DNA of 64,000 nucleotides from positions 14,810,173 through 14,874,172 of the forward strand of contig OZ017798.1 in assembly GCA_963969395.1 (NCBI GenBank), written 5' to 3'. How positions within the stretch are numbered: position 1 is the first letter of the stretch; every line of letters begins with the position of its first letter. The position numbers were made by a program, and so were the translations under genes. The stretch comes from Pseudoscleropodium purum. Its lineage: Eukaryota; Streptophyta; Bryopsida; Hypnales; Brachytheciaceae. Under the pieces are notes generated by a model. The model had not been told where the DNA came from. It did not search any database and worked only from the letters and a program-made list of their open reading frames with translations. Below are positions 23,953 to 38,153 of this stretch, in pieces.

Positions 23953-26900
23953 ATGACGAAAGTGGAGAGATACATTTTTAAGGTGGAGGATGGTGAGAGA
24001 GCCACCGAGGATGCTCCATCGAAGGGACCTGTCTACAGAAGCATCTACGCGAAAGATGGCTTTCCGCCTCTTCCTGAAGGACTCGCTACCTGTTGGGACC
24101 TGTTCGAGTGTGTGTCTTCCTTTCTCACTTTAACTTTTTTTCTCACGAAAATGCTTGCCATTTCCATGTCATTCTTCATTGTGCGCAGAGTATTACTGCC
24201 TAGCTGACTTTGCCTACGCTATTCTTCAAAATAAGTGTCACCTTTCACGAACAATCCTCACGCGTCCGTTCCTTCCTGTAATAGATGTTGACATTAGGCA
24301 GTGCTTGAAGCCTGCAACTATTTCTTCGTCCTATGATTTCTCAGAGTCAACATTTACAATTTTTCCTCGTCTCGGAATTTCATCGAGTGAGATTTTTTCA
24401 GTATTTTATATCATTTGTGTTATAGTACGCTTCATTCACGATAACTGTAGGGCTTGGGCTATAACTGCCCTACCAGGTTCACTCTATGATCTTCGATTGT
24501 GGAATAATTGTAGTAGAAGCTGTTCAATGCGTATGACATGCTCAGTCGAGATATAGCCTCGCGTTGTATCCTTGCTTCAGAAATATGAAGATGCACACGG
24601 GAGGGCTTGGTTTAGTTGCTCGTAGCCCTAATGAAATAGATTGAATGTTTATCTAAGCACCTGAGAGAATTGAAGTGAAACCTTTGCGTTGGTACTTCAT
24701 CTGGTTCAAGATAGGTTGACGGTATATGACTGCAGACTAGGCAATGTTAACATCGTTCAATTGTTTCGTATGCTACAATGTTTTTGGTTTGTCCAAATCC
24801 ACTGGAAGAATGCTGTTTTGGGGGATTCACGGAATTTGATATTGGACTTTTAATGAACATGTAATTTATGCAGTCGATCTGTTAAACGTGCTCCGGACAG
24901 CAAGATGCTTGGAGTCCGCGAGATCAAGGATGGAAAAGTAAGTATATATTCTGAAGAGTATGACCGTTATCAATTCTTAGATGATTGAACAGCTTGTTTT
25001 ACTCTTGATAATGTAAGACTCCTTTTGTCTTCCCTTTCCAACTTTGGATTATCTCCCAAGTTGCGGTTCCAGAATGAAGCTCAAGTTCATAAGCTTACCT
25101 CGTTGATGATGTGTAAATATACATGTATTAATGCGATTCCCTCATTGCAGGCAGGGAAGTACTTGTGGCAAACCTACCAGCAAGTCTATGACAAAGTTAT
25201 CTGCATTGGTGCGGCAATGCGTCACTTGGGAGTAAATCCTGTAAGTTCAACTACTACTGCATTGTGGCAAGCAAAGGAGTGTAGATCATTATTGCAATGA
25301 AGTAATGGAATTATATTTCAATTTTTTTCCATCCTTCAACAATTTTTTATGCCCTTTTTTGACGGATAGCTTTGAATGTGCTACAGGAGTAAGTATTAAA
25401 TGTCTTTCCTAACCGTTTCTGAATGAATGTTTGTTGGATCCACTTGCGTGTGTACAGAAGGGTCGATGTGGGATATATGGAACTAATTGTCCAGAATGGT
25501 TCACTGTTATGGAGGTACATTAAATACTCCAATATTTATTACTTGCTGGTTCTGTGAATGTAGGCTTAATTTGAAGTCGAACATTATTTTTTATTCATTT
25601 ACCATCGACTTTTTATACAAAATACATTGCATTTTAAATGGACTGTGATCGCTGAAGGTTTTGTTCTGGTAAAAGACTTTCTACGCTTGGAAGACATGAG
25701 GATTCTGGAGTTTCTCTGGCTAATTATTGCTGGTGTTCTGGATGTGGCGCAGGCCTGTAATGCGCATAGTATAGTTTGTGTTCCTCTTTACGATACTCTT
25801 GGTATGCCTTTATCATGATACTACCCAACTTATGTGCATGTGCAGAGATTATTTTACTTTTCGTTTGCCGTATGACTTATTAGTTCTGCTAGACATTTAT
25901 TCAGATCTGGATTTCAGACTCTGGGTTTTATGAATTTTAAGTACCTACATTTGCGCCTCATTTGAGGTAAATTTTCTTGTCTATTACAAGGATGTCTTTT
26001 TTGGTATTACAGGATTGACAGCAGTGGAATATATCACAAATCATGCTGAAATTACAATTACTTTTGTGCAAGAGGCCAAACTTCCTTTGGTATGAACCAA
26101 TTTCTGTGGAATATTTATCGCCCAATTCTTTAAAGTTGACTGCGCTTCAACATTTCTTTAGATTTTTATATAATGTTGCATCAATCTGGGAACCTTTTTG
26201 AACCAGCCTCTTAATAATTTTATTATAAACGTGCAGATGGTTCAATCGCTCCCCAAATGTACGACTTTTTTGAAAAGTATGATTCGTGCCTCTGAATCCG
26301 CCATTGAGTAGAAAATGAGTACATTGCAACCTTCCTGGTAGCCATTCTTTTGATTGTTGTTGTTTTTTAGTATTGCATCTCGTTACTTACACTGCCATAA
26401 TCTCTGAGGCTAGATTTCGAATTGTTAATCGTTTGGCTTTTGTGAACTTAGAGTTGGAAATAACAAGTCTTATGACACAAGATTCCTAAACCAACAATTC
26501 AGAAATAGCGTGTTACGTTTGTCTGTCTCCTTATAAATCTGAATGACGCAGCCGTGGTTAGTTTTGGAAACGTCACCGACGATCTGAAGTCGCAAGGTCA
26601 GGAAGCTGGAGTCTCGATCTACTCTTGGGATGAATTCCTGAATCTGGTGAGCTACTTCTTATTCTGGACTACTGAGTACAATAGAGTTTTGCACTTCAAT
26701 ATGTGGAAATGCTTGATTCATGAAGGCTTCTGTAAAATGTCCAGTTGCTGTGTTAACTTTGTCGGGCATGATGTCGTTAGGGTGTCTGCATCATGCAATG
26801 GTCGTTTTGAGTTCGATGCAGAATGTGAAGCTAAGCAAATAAAATAATATCCTGGTTTAACCCACTTATATTTTAGGCTATTCGAGTTATTCCTGTCCTA

Positions 26901-29900
26901 TCCTTACCCAGCATGTGGTTATAATTCTTTGATAAACTCAAACATTCAGGTTGGGTTGAAATTGAGCATCTCGTAAGTAACCAGGGAGATTAGGTTTCAG
27001 TAAGTTTTGGATAGAGATTTCGGCCTTGGCTTTGACCATGTTTCGTTGTTTCTTAGGGACGCAGTCATCCTGTTGACTTGGTACCACCAGAGAAGGAGGA
27101 CTTGTCGACGATTATGTACACTAGTGGGACGACAGGAGAGCCGAAAGGCGTAATGTTGACTCATGAAAACGTTTTGATCACTATTGCGGGTCTTGATCAC
27201 TATCTGAAATCTCTTAACGAAGTGGTGAGCCTCTAGCTTTTTGGCTATTTTCTTTCGTGGTTATGTCTGTATGGATTTAAAAATTAATAACAGCTGTTCA
27301 GATGGAACAGCTTGAATTTCTCTTCCTTCTACTTCATTGGAACCTCAACCTAATGAGTTTGTAAGCGTACGCTTGATGACAATAAAGATCTTGCTCTTGA
27401 GTTGTCCTTTTTATCTCAAGTACATTCAAAACTTCATATCGCTTGAACTTTGCATTCCATCACGGCATTAGGGTATTGACGTTGGCCCTTGCGCGCAGAT
27501 GGACAGCAACGATGTTTACTTTTCATTCCTGCCTTTGGCCCACATCTTTGACAGAGTAGCTGAGGAGATGTTTGTTTTTGTTGGCGGGTCAATCGGATTC
27601 TGGCAAGGGGTATGTTGACAAAGATTGAGTACATAAACATACACTCTTGAAAACTTTATTATTGTTGAAGTTATTTTTAGAGACGTTCCATCCTACAAGC
27701 CTAGATTTCAGGAGAGTGGATAGAGCATTTCTTACTTGATATTCTGTGTTGATGCAGGAAATCTTGAAGGTACCTGAGGACATTGCAGAACTGAAACCAA
27801 CATTGTTCGTTGGTGTTCCCCGTGTCTTTGATAGACTCACTGCTGGTAAGCTTACACTTCTAGACGGGATTTGTATGTCCGACGTGCGTAAAAGAAGGGC
27901 TATTGCCGTGCGGATATGCTTCTTTGTTTCATCTTCATAATTTTGTAAATAAAGGGAATATTACGTTATGAATTAACACCTATCAGCAGAAATAATATAA
28001 CAATTTATTGAATTCTAATGAAGGCGATAATTTTGAGTAGAATGTATTTTTGACCTAGTAACCTGCTGACTTGTTCAATGGAGCGTAATCACCTGAGGGG
28101 TATCCTATATGGACAGTCAGTGATTATAAGATTTTTTTTTCTTTCATTTTCCTTCAGTTGCAATCCAGTTAAGTTTTATTTGAACGCGGAGGAAACGGAG
28201 ATAACTAAACTGACTGTTGTCTGTCATGGATATTTTGTCCGGGTTATTTTTTCAGGTATCCAAGCCAGGATTGCTACCGCAGGTAGATTAAAGAGTTTGC
28301 TCTTCAATCTGGGTTCCTTCATGTGAGTATGCCTGTTTCCGTTATGAGAATCATCACCTTGCAGTTGGTGGTTGGAATCAGCTCTCCTGGTTACACTTCC
28401 GTATCTGGACATTCAATGCCTTGTTATCACTTTAGGTTGTATTTAAGTATCACATTCAATTTGGATTAGTTTCCAGATTGTAATTGATGCAGGATTGTGA
28501 ATGTATAGGAAGTTGATATGGATAAAACTTGGCTACAAACAAGACAAGGCATCACCGTTTTTTGATAAGCTGTTATTTAATAAGGTTTGGCGCTCTATCA
28601 TTGGATACGGTTCTTATGGTGTGATTCGTTCTCTAACTTTTGCCTTCAAATTGTGTTGATGTTTGGGCGATTACAGGGGTAGTCACGGTTGGCTTCCTCT
28701 AGTTTATTTGAACTTTATTAATGGATCTCGGATTTTCAGGTGAGAATGGGCCTCGGCGGACGAGTGAGGCTTGTTATATCTGGAGCTGCCCCACTGTCTG
28801 GGCATGTAGAGGAGTTTTTACGGGTCATTATGTGTGCCCCTGTCTTGCAAGGATATGGTAAGCACACATTATACCTGCTTCTTTGATCGCATCTTTACTC
28901 GGTTCATTGATCTCTTCTTTATTGATTTGTTGTGTTATTTATCATCTGTGTTTTCGAGTTGTTTACCATCTCTATGTTCACTGCAAGTTTTAAGTTTCTG
29001 CATGATGTGAGTTCTTCAGGCTTGACAGAAACATGTGCTGCCAGCTTTATCCAAGTTCCGGATGTCTTCTCCATGAATGGAACTGTGGGTCCTCCGCTAT
29101 GTAATATTGAAGCAAGACTAGAATCTGTCCCAGAATTGGGTTATGAGGCCTCCGAGGAGAGCAATGCAAAACCACGAGGAGAAATTTGCATTCGTGGAAG
29201 CGCAGTATTTTCCGGATATTACAAACGCCCAGAGCTCACGGAGGAGGTTCTTGTTAATGGTTGGTTTCATACAGGTAGGTCTTATATGCTTTTAACCCAT
29301 TTTTACCTATTTAATGTTCTGTCTTTTGATATTCGCTCTTTTCAAAGATTGTGACAAGGTGGTGATTTGTCTGTCCTGAACCATCACAGTTATTTCGCTG
29401 TTCTTTCTCGGATAGTAATGTAAACCAGTTTCAAATCAATCCCGGTCTTATGTTCACCACATTAGTAACTCTATGTCAAAAATGCTATTACGGCTAGCAA
29501 TCCAAGCTAACACCGTCTTTAAAGTATTAGAAGGGATTTGCTGTTCTTGCAGCGAGATAGTGTTAGTAGAGATGTAGAGACTGCTAATGTGAACAGTTTA
29601 TTTGTGATATACGTATCAGGTGATATTGGAGAGTGGCAATCAGATGGTGCAATGAAGATTATTGATCGTAAGAAGAACATTTTTAAGCTTTCTCAAGGAG
29701 AATATGTTGCAGTCGAAAATCTCGAAAACGTGTACAACGAGACTGCTGCTGTTGATGCGGTTTGTGCATCACCTCTGATTCTTTTGAACGCAATCTAGAC
29801 TTCTTAAAATTAGTTTCAGTTTGCCTGTATTATCTGCGACACTTTTGAGCATATTGGACCAAAAATAACTACTTTTACGTGCATATTAATGATTTTTCCT

Positions 29901-30994
29901 GAACTGGTTTTGTCCAGTTTGGTTTTCTATCCATAGTGTGCTTATGCTTCTGTGTACTTCATTCCCCTGTTGAGTTCTAATGGATTTCTGTCTCTTGATA
30001 TGGGTAACGTGAGTGCACAGATATGGGTTTATGGGAATAGTTTCGAATCATCGCTGGTGGCTGTAGTAGTCCCCAATCAGCCTGCAATGGAGGATTGGGC
30101 CAAGTCCAATGGAGAGAAGGGAGATTTTGCCTCCTTATGCAAGAGCCCTAAAGCACAGCAATTTATACTGTCAGAGCTGACTGCCATGGGCAAGAAAAAG
30201 GGGGTGAGTATCCTGATGTAGCCTGGTCCTACGATTTGGTTTGTTAGGTTGCTCGTACATAGCCACAAAGTCCTTCCAATCACACTTCTCAAGGCATTTT
30301 GATTTGCATGTAGAATGAAATCTAGATGTTTATTTGTTACCAAGGATGCACAATAGGATCTTACTTCCGAATTATTAACATTCCATTGCCAAATTTTTGC
30401 AAGGTCTTCTATTTGGCATGAGTATCTAGATTTTTTCTGAAGAATGGTGCTGACCTCCTCCATTCTCTGATGGTGGCAGGTGAAGGGATTTGAGTTCATC
30501 AGAGGGGTGCACTTGGATCCCTTACCATTCGATTTGGAGCGTGACTTGGCCACTCCTACCTACAAGCTTAAACGTCCGCAGCTTCTAAAATTTTATCAGG
30601 TATTTGACTTGGGCTGAACATCGACACAGTAGCACACGTGGGTATAAGAGCCGCTTTATACTTTTATATCACTTCAATAAGTATCACGTATGAACACACC
30701 CCTTCATTTTTGCATGACCTGCTGGCTGGTAGAATTTTGCGGGTGATTCGTGAGAAGGAGGATCACCTTAAACTAGAGAGTTAAATTTATAGGTCCAGCC
30801 ATATTTTAGGTTTATGGGCCAATTGTTTAGTGTGATAGCTGCTAATTGATGCTCTTCCATTCTGAAGGCACAACGCGCACAAATTGGCCAATCGAAGTAA
30901 CTTCCCATTCGACCTTGTCGGTTTTGGTAATATCTCTCTGGTTTTGCAGAAGGAGATTGACGCCTTATATGCAAATATGAAGTCAAAGAAATGA
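23953..30994 (+). CDS. LACS: Long-chain acyl-CoA synthetase, LACS4 type (19 exons, 665 aa)
   Basis: Activates long-chain fatty acids to acyl-CoA using ATP; LACS4-type enzymes work at the ER in lipid trafficking and surface-lipid supply. Exons: 23953-24107, 24874-24937, 25151-25240, 25458-25514, 25753-25801, 26013-26089, 26237-26276, 26552-26646, 27057-27224, 27499-27609, 27758-27845, 28256-28322, 28509-28584, 28740-28857, 29020-29274, 29620-29759, 30021-30203, 30480-30599, 30950-30994 (TGA). They sum to 1998 nt in one frame. Motifs: GPVYRS near the N-terminus, AMP-binding P-loop [12 protein letters not shown] (~230-241), GYGLTE (~416-421), HTGDIGEW (~502-509) and [15 protein letters not shown] (~516-530). 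The start is fixed by an in-frame TAG three codons upstream. No transit peptide, N-terminal membrane anchor or clear C-terminal peroxisomal signal (it ends KSKK) is seen. Exon 7 is only 40 nt. Confidence 0.95.
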
Positions 30995-33900
30995 AGGCCT
31001 AGATGATAACATCTGAGCAGGTCATTGGAGGCTACAGAATCTCGAATAGCTCCAGTGATGGTTGTATCTCCATCCCTTTCCACCGACAGTTTAGCTCATG
31101 TAGACACTCGTAACATGGTGGAAGTGTATAGACATAACTTTTCCACTTCGGAACTGGCGACACGATTGCCATGGTATATGTCCATGAGTAGACATCCATG
31201 TAAAGTGTTATTGGTTTGTAAGACCTTTGTGCTTTTTACTGTAACTCCATGATGACAACGTTTGCACACCTTTTTATCCATTGAATGTCTTTGATGCAAC
31301 ATAACATTTCAGAGCAATGTGGACTGGCACCCTTTTTCAAAGGGCGGACGCTATGGTGGGCAAGATCTATCTACACTTGCATAGACAGTAATAGGTGGTT
31401 GAGTACCAAATGTTTCATTCTTAAACTCAAGATGTAAGTGTGCGTGAGAAAATTAGAGCATCTCAGAAACCAATAATGAAATTTAGTGTTAACCACACAA
31501 TTTAAAAAGAATATTCTACTAGTATAATTTTTTACCTTCACAAGAATATTTTTACCAATTATGTTTATATAAATATCCATCTTTGAATAGTATTGATATC
31601 TATGTTCTTGGTAGAAATCTTCATGAAAAAGTAAAAATGTGAAGCATTTTCAAATCAATTGGTGTGGTAACACTAAATTTCTTTATTAGAGTAGTTCATG
31701 GCTCCATTCAAAAATGTTGTATATGTTTGTTTTGAATTTGTATTAATTCATTTTAATCCTAAAAAAGCATACCTATTACTAAGGTAGTGAGCTATGTGAT
31801 GGGGATTGGAGAAGTTCATTTTTTTATTTCTACAATAATCTTAAAAGTCATCCATTTGGTCTAAAACATTTGCAACGTCTTTCTAGGGACTTTAAAATTG
31901 TATATAAGTGATTTTGCATTCTTTTCATGACGATGACATAGAAACATGTTTTAACTACTTATTGTGAGACTTGGTCTTTCCAATGAAAGAACTTCCATCT
32001 TCATTTGAGATTTTGCAATATATGTAAATATGTGGTCAAGTATATAAGGAATACATTTAGTACCTTTGAATATTCCTATTTGTTTAAAGACATTAAACAT
32101 ATTCATTTTGTATTTGAAGTATAATTTATTTTTGTATTTTGTATTTTATTAAATACTTTGTATTTGATAATCTTACATTGTTACCATATGTTTGTATAGA
32201 TGATATTGACAATTGAATCATGACATTGATTTCTTGAAAAGATTAGTGAAATACATGGTGGAACACAATATATCTAGGCTATCTAATTCAAAGAAGAATT
32301 ACAATATTTATAGTCTATTATTTTTTTCGCTTTTTTTTCTATGTATATTTTGTTACGTCAAGAGTTTAGAAATGAATACGTTGGTTCTTTACCAACTAAG
32401 GTAAGTGTACTTCAAATTGAAGGTGCACATAAAATCAATGCTGGACATTATTGTTGGATATTTGATATATTTAAATGTACAAGTGTAAACATTTATAGTT
32501 TGATGGTTTGGAATATACTTACCTTGAGATACCTACATAGAGGTGCGGGCTCCCATCAAGATTGTTACAAGTATATTGTGGGCAAGCCCCCATTTATAAC
32601 CACATGGTTCATTTTATTTTCCTTAATTGCAAAACTAATTTCTATATATTCTTGTCTAAATTTGTACATCATAAACATAAGAGCCTAGGGACTTTCTAAG
32701 GGATTCCTTTAATTAATATGTTGAAAAATCATAATTATTTGCACTTGGTATCCATGCTAAGAAAATCCTAGAACTTATTATTTACAATTGGAGAGCAAAA
32801 TTTTGGATTCATGCATGGAATAAAAAAATTTGAGTTACCCTAGGCACATCAATATTGTAGGAGACTAGCAACCCTTCAAGAAAATATTTGGGAGAATTGA
32901 TTTTTTATGAAAAGAGTGTTGGTGAAAATGGATACATAACATGTTCAATTTTGAAAATGAAGGGTTTAGTACCAAATGAGACTTAATAGTACCAAAAATT
33001 AATTGATAACAATATAAAAAATGCTAGATATTTTAATTTCCTTAATTCCAAATAGAATCCTAGTGAAACTAGACAAGTATTGGAAGGTAGAATGGAGTTG
33101 GATCTTTGAGATGTGGGCATTGATTAGGATTTTTACCTTTGGAAGGTTTTAGATCTTGAAGTATCCAAATTATTAGTTAGGCTTTTCTAGTTTCACTTTC
33201 ACCATCTAAATATCAAAGCCATTGTTTTGCCAAAGAATGCCACAAAGTTTTGGAATTGTTTGCAAATTCTAAGTGGTGTATCAATGGGGGCAATAAAAAC
33301 ATAGAGAATCACTTCAACACGAGAACTTTGAGTCCTAAACTCTTTTGATTTTATGCAATATTTTATCTTATTGAGGATGGACTAGTCATTGTGGAAATCA
33401 TCCTTTTGGATACAATGTGAATCATTTGCTTAAAAAATTTCAAGGGCACTTTTTGGAAGTCAAACTAATATGCAAGACCTCTTTTTTGCACAAAATTCCA
33501 AAGATGAACAGATGCACTTAATTTTGCCTTACATAAAAAGATTCTTTGTCATTCATCGGACCACATTAGTCCATAGCGTCTTTGTGGGGTTAATTACCCT
33601 TTTCAATTCTATCCTAGATGAATTGGGAGGATCTTTGGCCTTCATATTACAAAGACAAAATTTAAAAATTAGATTTTTTTACCAACAATTTCATGGCAAT
33701 AGAAGATTTTAGCTTAGATAAATTTTTGTTTCAAAAAAATTGGGCAATGAAAAAGACATCGGAGGAAACAAATTCCTGAAATTTTTTAGGATTGAACTAG
33801 AAAAATTGCTAGGGAGCCCATGGACTCCTACACTAAATAGTGAAATTAGGTTGCTTAAATAATTAAGTTGCCTTATCCTAAGAAAGTTAATTTACAAGCC

Positions 33901-34119
33901 CTCACACTCAACAAATATTTCTATAGATACTTCCGTTTGTATGCGTGAGGTTCATGAGTCCCAATTACAAGAATATCTAATTCAAAAGTAGTGCATTGTT
34001 TTATAGTAACACAAATTAGTGTCAAATGTCCCAGAATTAGTGTGGGGCAACCTAATTTCACTATTTAGTATGAAACTTTGCCCCAACACAATTCTTAGGG
34101 TTGAATGGAACAAACCTAA
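30995..34119. other. Acyl-CoA synthetase 3' flank and AT-rich intergenic DNA
   Basis: About 31.0-31.3 kb is probably 3' UTR and flank. The remainder is AT-rich and holds short open frames (for example 32213-32688 and 33470-33712) whose translations match nothing I recognise. Confidence 0.45.
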
Positions 34120-34413
34120 CATTAGATGAAATTCGAGGCTCCAAGAGATTGCGAGTAATTTGGCCCTAAGAATGTCGTGAATATAGCTTGAATGCAGCTA
34201 GTGGTGTAGTTTGATGTGGCCAAGAGAGTGCCGTGTCATTGCCCAAAAAAAATTAAATTTTTTTTCAATTTTTTTTTACATTCTAAGAACTAATTAATTA
34301 ATTTTTTTCAAACTTTTTTTGTGGGAACAATTGGTTGGCTCCTTTGTTGTGGGAGAACAATGATGGGAATAGGTTCAAAACGGGCTGTTGGAGGCCTCAA
34401 ATTTCATCAAATG
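34120..34413. mobile_element. MITE family 1, copy C (294 bp)
   Basis: Left end CATTAGATGAAATTCGAGGC; right end GGCCTCAAATTTCATCAAATG, an imperfect inverted repeat of about 24 bp. Internal half-sites TGATGTGG (34212-34219) and CCGTGTCA (34231-34238) keep the 19-bp spacing. It lies about 650 bp upstream of the POR start. Confidence 0.65.
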
Positions 34414-34460
34414 TTAGAATTAGGCACTCAAAAGTGTCCATAAACCTAATGGTGTTTTTT

Positions 34461-34594
34461 TAGGAAGGGGAGTCATTTCAAAACCTAATTGTAGACATAC
34501 CAAATATAACTTATTATTTGTTGACCAACATTATAAGCCATCTATGCCATCTATAGTCCACCTAGATTTGCATTTCAAAATGACTCCCTTCTTA
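34461..34594. mobile_element. Small MITE (about 134 bp)
   Basis: Terminal inverted repeat of about 24 bp: TAGGAAGGGGAGTCATTTCA on the left and TTTCAAAATGACTCCCTTCT then TA on the right. There is no coding capacity and only one copy was noticed in the window. A family assignment was not possible. Confidence 0.5.
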
Positions 34595-35063
34595 GAAAGG
34601 GCTGCCATTGGATCCAGGGACGCCATTGGGTGTATGGTCATCAGGCATGAACCAAAGATAACGAGAATACAATTAAAAAAATAAAATAAAAGTTGTTCCA
34701 CCAATCACAGCATACAATTCTATGCCCTCCATGCTGGCATAAGCCACAAGGGAAAAAAAGACTGCGCTACCGGAGCCAATAAAAATCCTTCCAGACCGCC
34801 CTGAGCAACCAATTGCATGGGCTTGCTAGATACGATGTCCTCATCTACGTGATGAGTACATCTTCATCCCTTATCTACCAGTTTCACGGATGTCGTAGAT
34901 AGATGAACTGAATCTAAAGCCGCGGGAAGAGAGCCCTTACCCGTGCAAAGCAGATAAGGTATAGACATCGTCTTGCTCATCAGTCCCTTTGCTACACTTC
35001 CTTTCGAATTTGTTGCTGTTCTTCAAAGTGTTGATCGACGGACGCTAGGTTGAGCTCGTCGCC
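34595..35063 (+). promoter_or_regulatory. Upstream region of the POR gene with two I-box (GATAAG) motifs
   Basis: GATAAG at 34953-34958 and its reverse complement CTTATC at 34870-34875 match the plant I-box found in many light-regulated promoters. No convincing TATA box was seen, which is common for photosynthesis genes. The assignment rests on motif and position only. Confidence 0.3.
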
Positions 35064-38000
35064 ATGGCTACTTGCGCTGCTGCTGCCGCTGTGTCTTCAT
35101 CCATCAGCGCCATCACCTGCGAGGTAATGAGACGAATGCGACTTCTTTTGGTGAAGTATTGGTTTCTTTTTCGTTGTTTCTTCTAATTTGTCGTCAATGC
35201 GCATTAGATGCTTGAAGTAAACGAAGCTCTTGCGGTTCTCTGTCTTTTGCGAGAACGTTCCGGAGATTCTCCAGAAGTGGCATTTGAATTTGTGCTTTGG
35301 TGTTCGACGGCGAACAGCTTGTGGAGGTTTAAGCAATGTCCAATTGTTGCGGAGGACGCGAGATTTATAGTTTCATGTTTATTTTCTTGCGTTTTCCTGT
35401 CCGCATTTTTGAATGTGTGGTTGCCGTTCTTGAAGTTGCACTGAAACATGTGTGACTTCATTTGGTGGACAATGACTTTAATTGCCCCGCGAGGTACTGA
35501 AACATGTGTGACGTTCTGTGATGCGTGAGCGATACCTATGCGCTTCTCTGTTTTTGGCTTCTTCCCTGGGAGAATCGTTTAGAGTGTTTGAATGCCTCTA
35601 GAGTGCGTGTCTGAAGAAGTGACATTTGGATTTGTGCTTTCCTGTTCAATTTCAATTGGGCCGCTGACACCTTGTTGAGTTTCAGCAATGTCTAAATGTA
35701 GGCCTGTGCGCGAGAATTTTTTTACGTTTTGCTTGTTTCGCATTTTCCGGTCTGGAATTGAATGTCTGATGCTCGTTCTTGAAGTTGCATTTCTGGAGCA
35801 CGTTTGAGTGGAAGGAATGCAAAGGTAGAAGCGGGAACACTGTAGACGAGTTGTTGGCATGTAGAAGATTTTGTTCTGTAATTAATGTGTAGTCGTAGGA
35901 AGCATTTTCAGCTCTAAAAATGAGTTTGGATGTCCTTCGCAACTATGTTTGTGAATGCGTGCGAATTACTGCTGCTATCGTCCGCCTTTCTCGCTCGTCT
36001 TGAGCCACTGCCTATTTGAGCTTATTAAGGTTAGAATTCTTCAGCTTTCTGATCGCTGGAGGCGAGCTTGCGATCTTATGAAAATTTGTAGCCTGACCTG
36101 CCAGTTCCCTGTTTGTATCCTATTTTTGTGCAGAGGTCTGCCTCTGGGAGCATCGCCAATGTGCAGGCGTCCGCATTCGTGGGGACTAAAGTGTCTATCT
36201 GCAAGGATTCCTCTGCCCTGCTAAGAACCTCGAGTGTGGTACCTGATACTCACCTTGAACCAGTCTTACCCTGACCATTTGAACTAAACTAGTCATTAGA
36301 TAATGAAACTAAGCTATCTTGCATTTAACGGCTTAACTCCTTGGATTGCCCTTTTCCCCCAAGTGTGCAAAATTTTCCTTGACTTGCCTACTCATGTCAA
36401 TTTTGTTTCTCCGTTGCAACGTCATGTACAGTAGTCTGGGTTTCAAGGGTTTAGTGTTTATAAATTATTTTAATATATACCGTTCACTGTACGGCTTACA
36501 CAAGAAGAGGGCTTGAATCTTATGTCGTTCAGTCGATGTTAATGTCTGTAAAATTACATATGATGCACTTGATAAATTAAAATCCACGTGATTGCGCATT
36601 ACAGGCCGCACCAAGACAGCCACTGGTAGCTCCTATTCGGGCTCAGAGTGTCGCAGCTCCAGCTGATACGAAGAACTCCACGGCATCGAAGAAAACTGAC
36701 ACGAAGTCGACTGTCATCATCACTGGGGCTTCTTCAGGTCTCGGTCTCGCTACTGCTAGGGTACTTGCTGATTCCGGTCAATGGCATGTTATAATGGCAT
36801 GCCGGGACTTTCTCAAGGCCGAACGTGCCGCGAAGAAGGTGGGAATGCCCAAGGACAGCTACACTGTAATTCATTGTGACTTGTCTTCTGTGAACAGTGT
36901 CAAGCAATTCGTGGACAACTTCCGTCGTTCAGGTCGCCCACTGGATGTCCTTGTATGCAACGCTGCTGTGTATCTTCCCACTGCAAAGGAACCCAGATAT
37001 ACTGCTGATGGATTTGAGTTGAGTGTGGGCACAAACCATCTTGGTCACTTCCTGTTGGCTAATATGCTGCTGGAGGATATTCAGCATAAAGAAAACGACA
37101 CCAGCAAGCGGGTGATTATTGTGGGTTCTATTACTGGTAATTTTGCGACATATCCTCTTAGTAACCGAATTGTTATCTCGATCTTCTGCAAAAATGTGCT
37201 CTGTTCATTGTAAGGAATTATGGTTCGCCTCCCCACGTGTTTAGGTACCGGCTGGTGGCTTTGACACGAAATGGTGTCATTTTGAATAGTTCCAGCTAGC
37301 ATTTTTTTGGGAAATGGTTTTCTTCTCTCGCTAATTTCAGTTTTGGAGAAATTTGCATTATCGATCTGGGTTTTTCCAAAATCACATGAAGTTGGTAATC
37401 TGTTGGGTGCAGTGTACTAGATTCCGACTTAGAAGTTGTCTTGACGTGTTTCAGGAAATACGAACACAATAGCAGGAAACGTCCCTCCGAAGGCCAACCT
37501 AGGTGACCTACGAGGACTTGCAGGTGGTTTGGATGGAGTACGATCCTCTGTTATGATTGACGGAGGTGAATTTGATGGTGCTAAAGCGTACAAAGATAGC
37601 AAGGTATGCAACATGCTGACGATGCAGGAGTTTCATCGTCGATTCCACGAGAAGACAGGCGTCGTTTTCTCATCACTGTATCCTGGGTGCATCGCGACAA
37701 CAGGTCTCTTCCGCGAGCATTATCAAATCTTTCGAACTCTTTTCCCACCATTCCAGAAGTACATCACCAAAGGTTTCGTCTCAGAGGAAGAGTCTGGCAA
37801 GAGATTGGCTCAGGTAATTTTGTGAACAAAATTGTCTTTCATCATCGCTAATAGTTTGGAATCGTAATTGTGTGGCTCTGTGGCATGGTTTTAATTTGTT
37901 GTTAACTATATATTTTTGCACTTGGAGATGAAAATTTACACCAGTTTCTCTATCTATTGAAAGCACGGAAAAGTATTGACTCTCGATAATCTTTCAGGTC

Positions 38001-38153
38001 GTGAGTGATCCTAGCATGAACAAGTCTGGTGTGTACTGGAGCTGGAACAGCCAGTCAAACTCTTTTGAGAACGAGCTCTCTCAGGAAGCTAGTGACACAG
38101 AGAAAGCGAAGAAGTTGTGGGATGTCAGCGAGAAACTCCTTGACTTAGCGTAG
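35064..38153 (+). CDS. POR: Light-dependent NADPH:protochlorophyllide oxidoreductase (5 exons, 403 aa)
   Basis: Plastid enzyme that reduces ring D of protochlorophyllide to chlorophyllide using NADPH and light. Exons: 35064-35123, 36134-36238, 36605-37136, 37455-37813, 37998-38153 (TAG); they sum to 1212 nt. An in-frame TAG six codons upstream supports the ATG. Residues 1 to about 85 are rich in Ala, Ser and Thr with few acidic residues, as in a chloroplast transit peptide. The Rossmann motif TGASSGLG is at 95-102, followed by NHLGHFLL; the catalytic YKDSK has Tyr278 and Lys282, followed directly by [17 protein letters not shown] near the C-terminus is typical of plant POR. The length is normal for plants, and all catalytic residues that I can identify are present. 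Intron 1 is about 1 kb, larger than the others. Confidence 0.96.

Noticed and set aside
32213..32688. Open frames of 63 and 115 codons in the 32-kb region
   Set aside because: The translations are AT-driven and hydrophobic, show no domain, and have no adjacent exons in a consistent frame.
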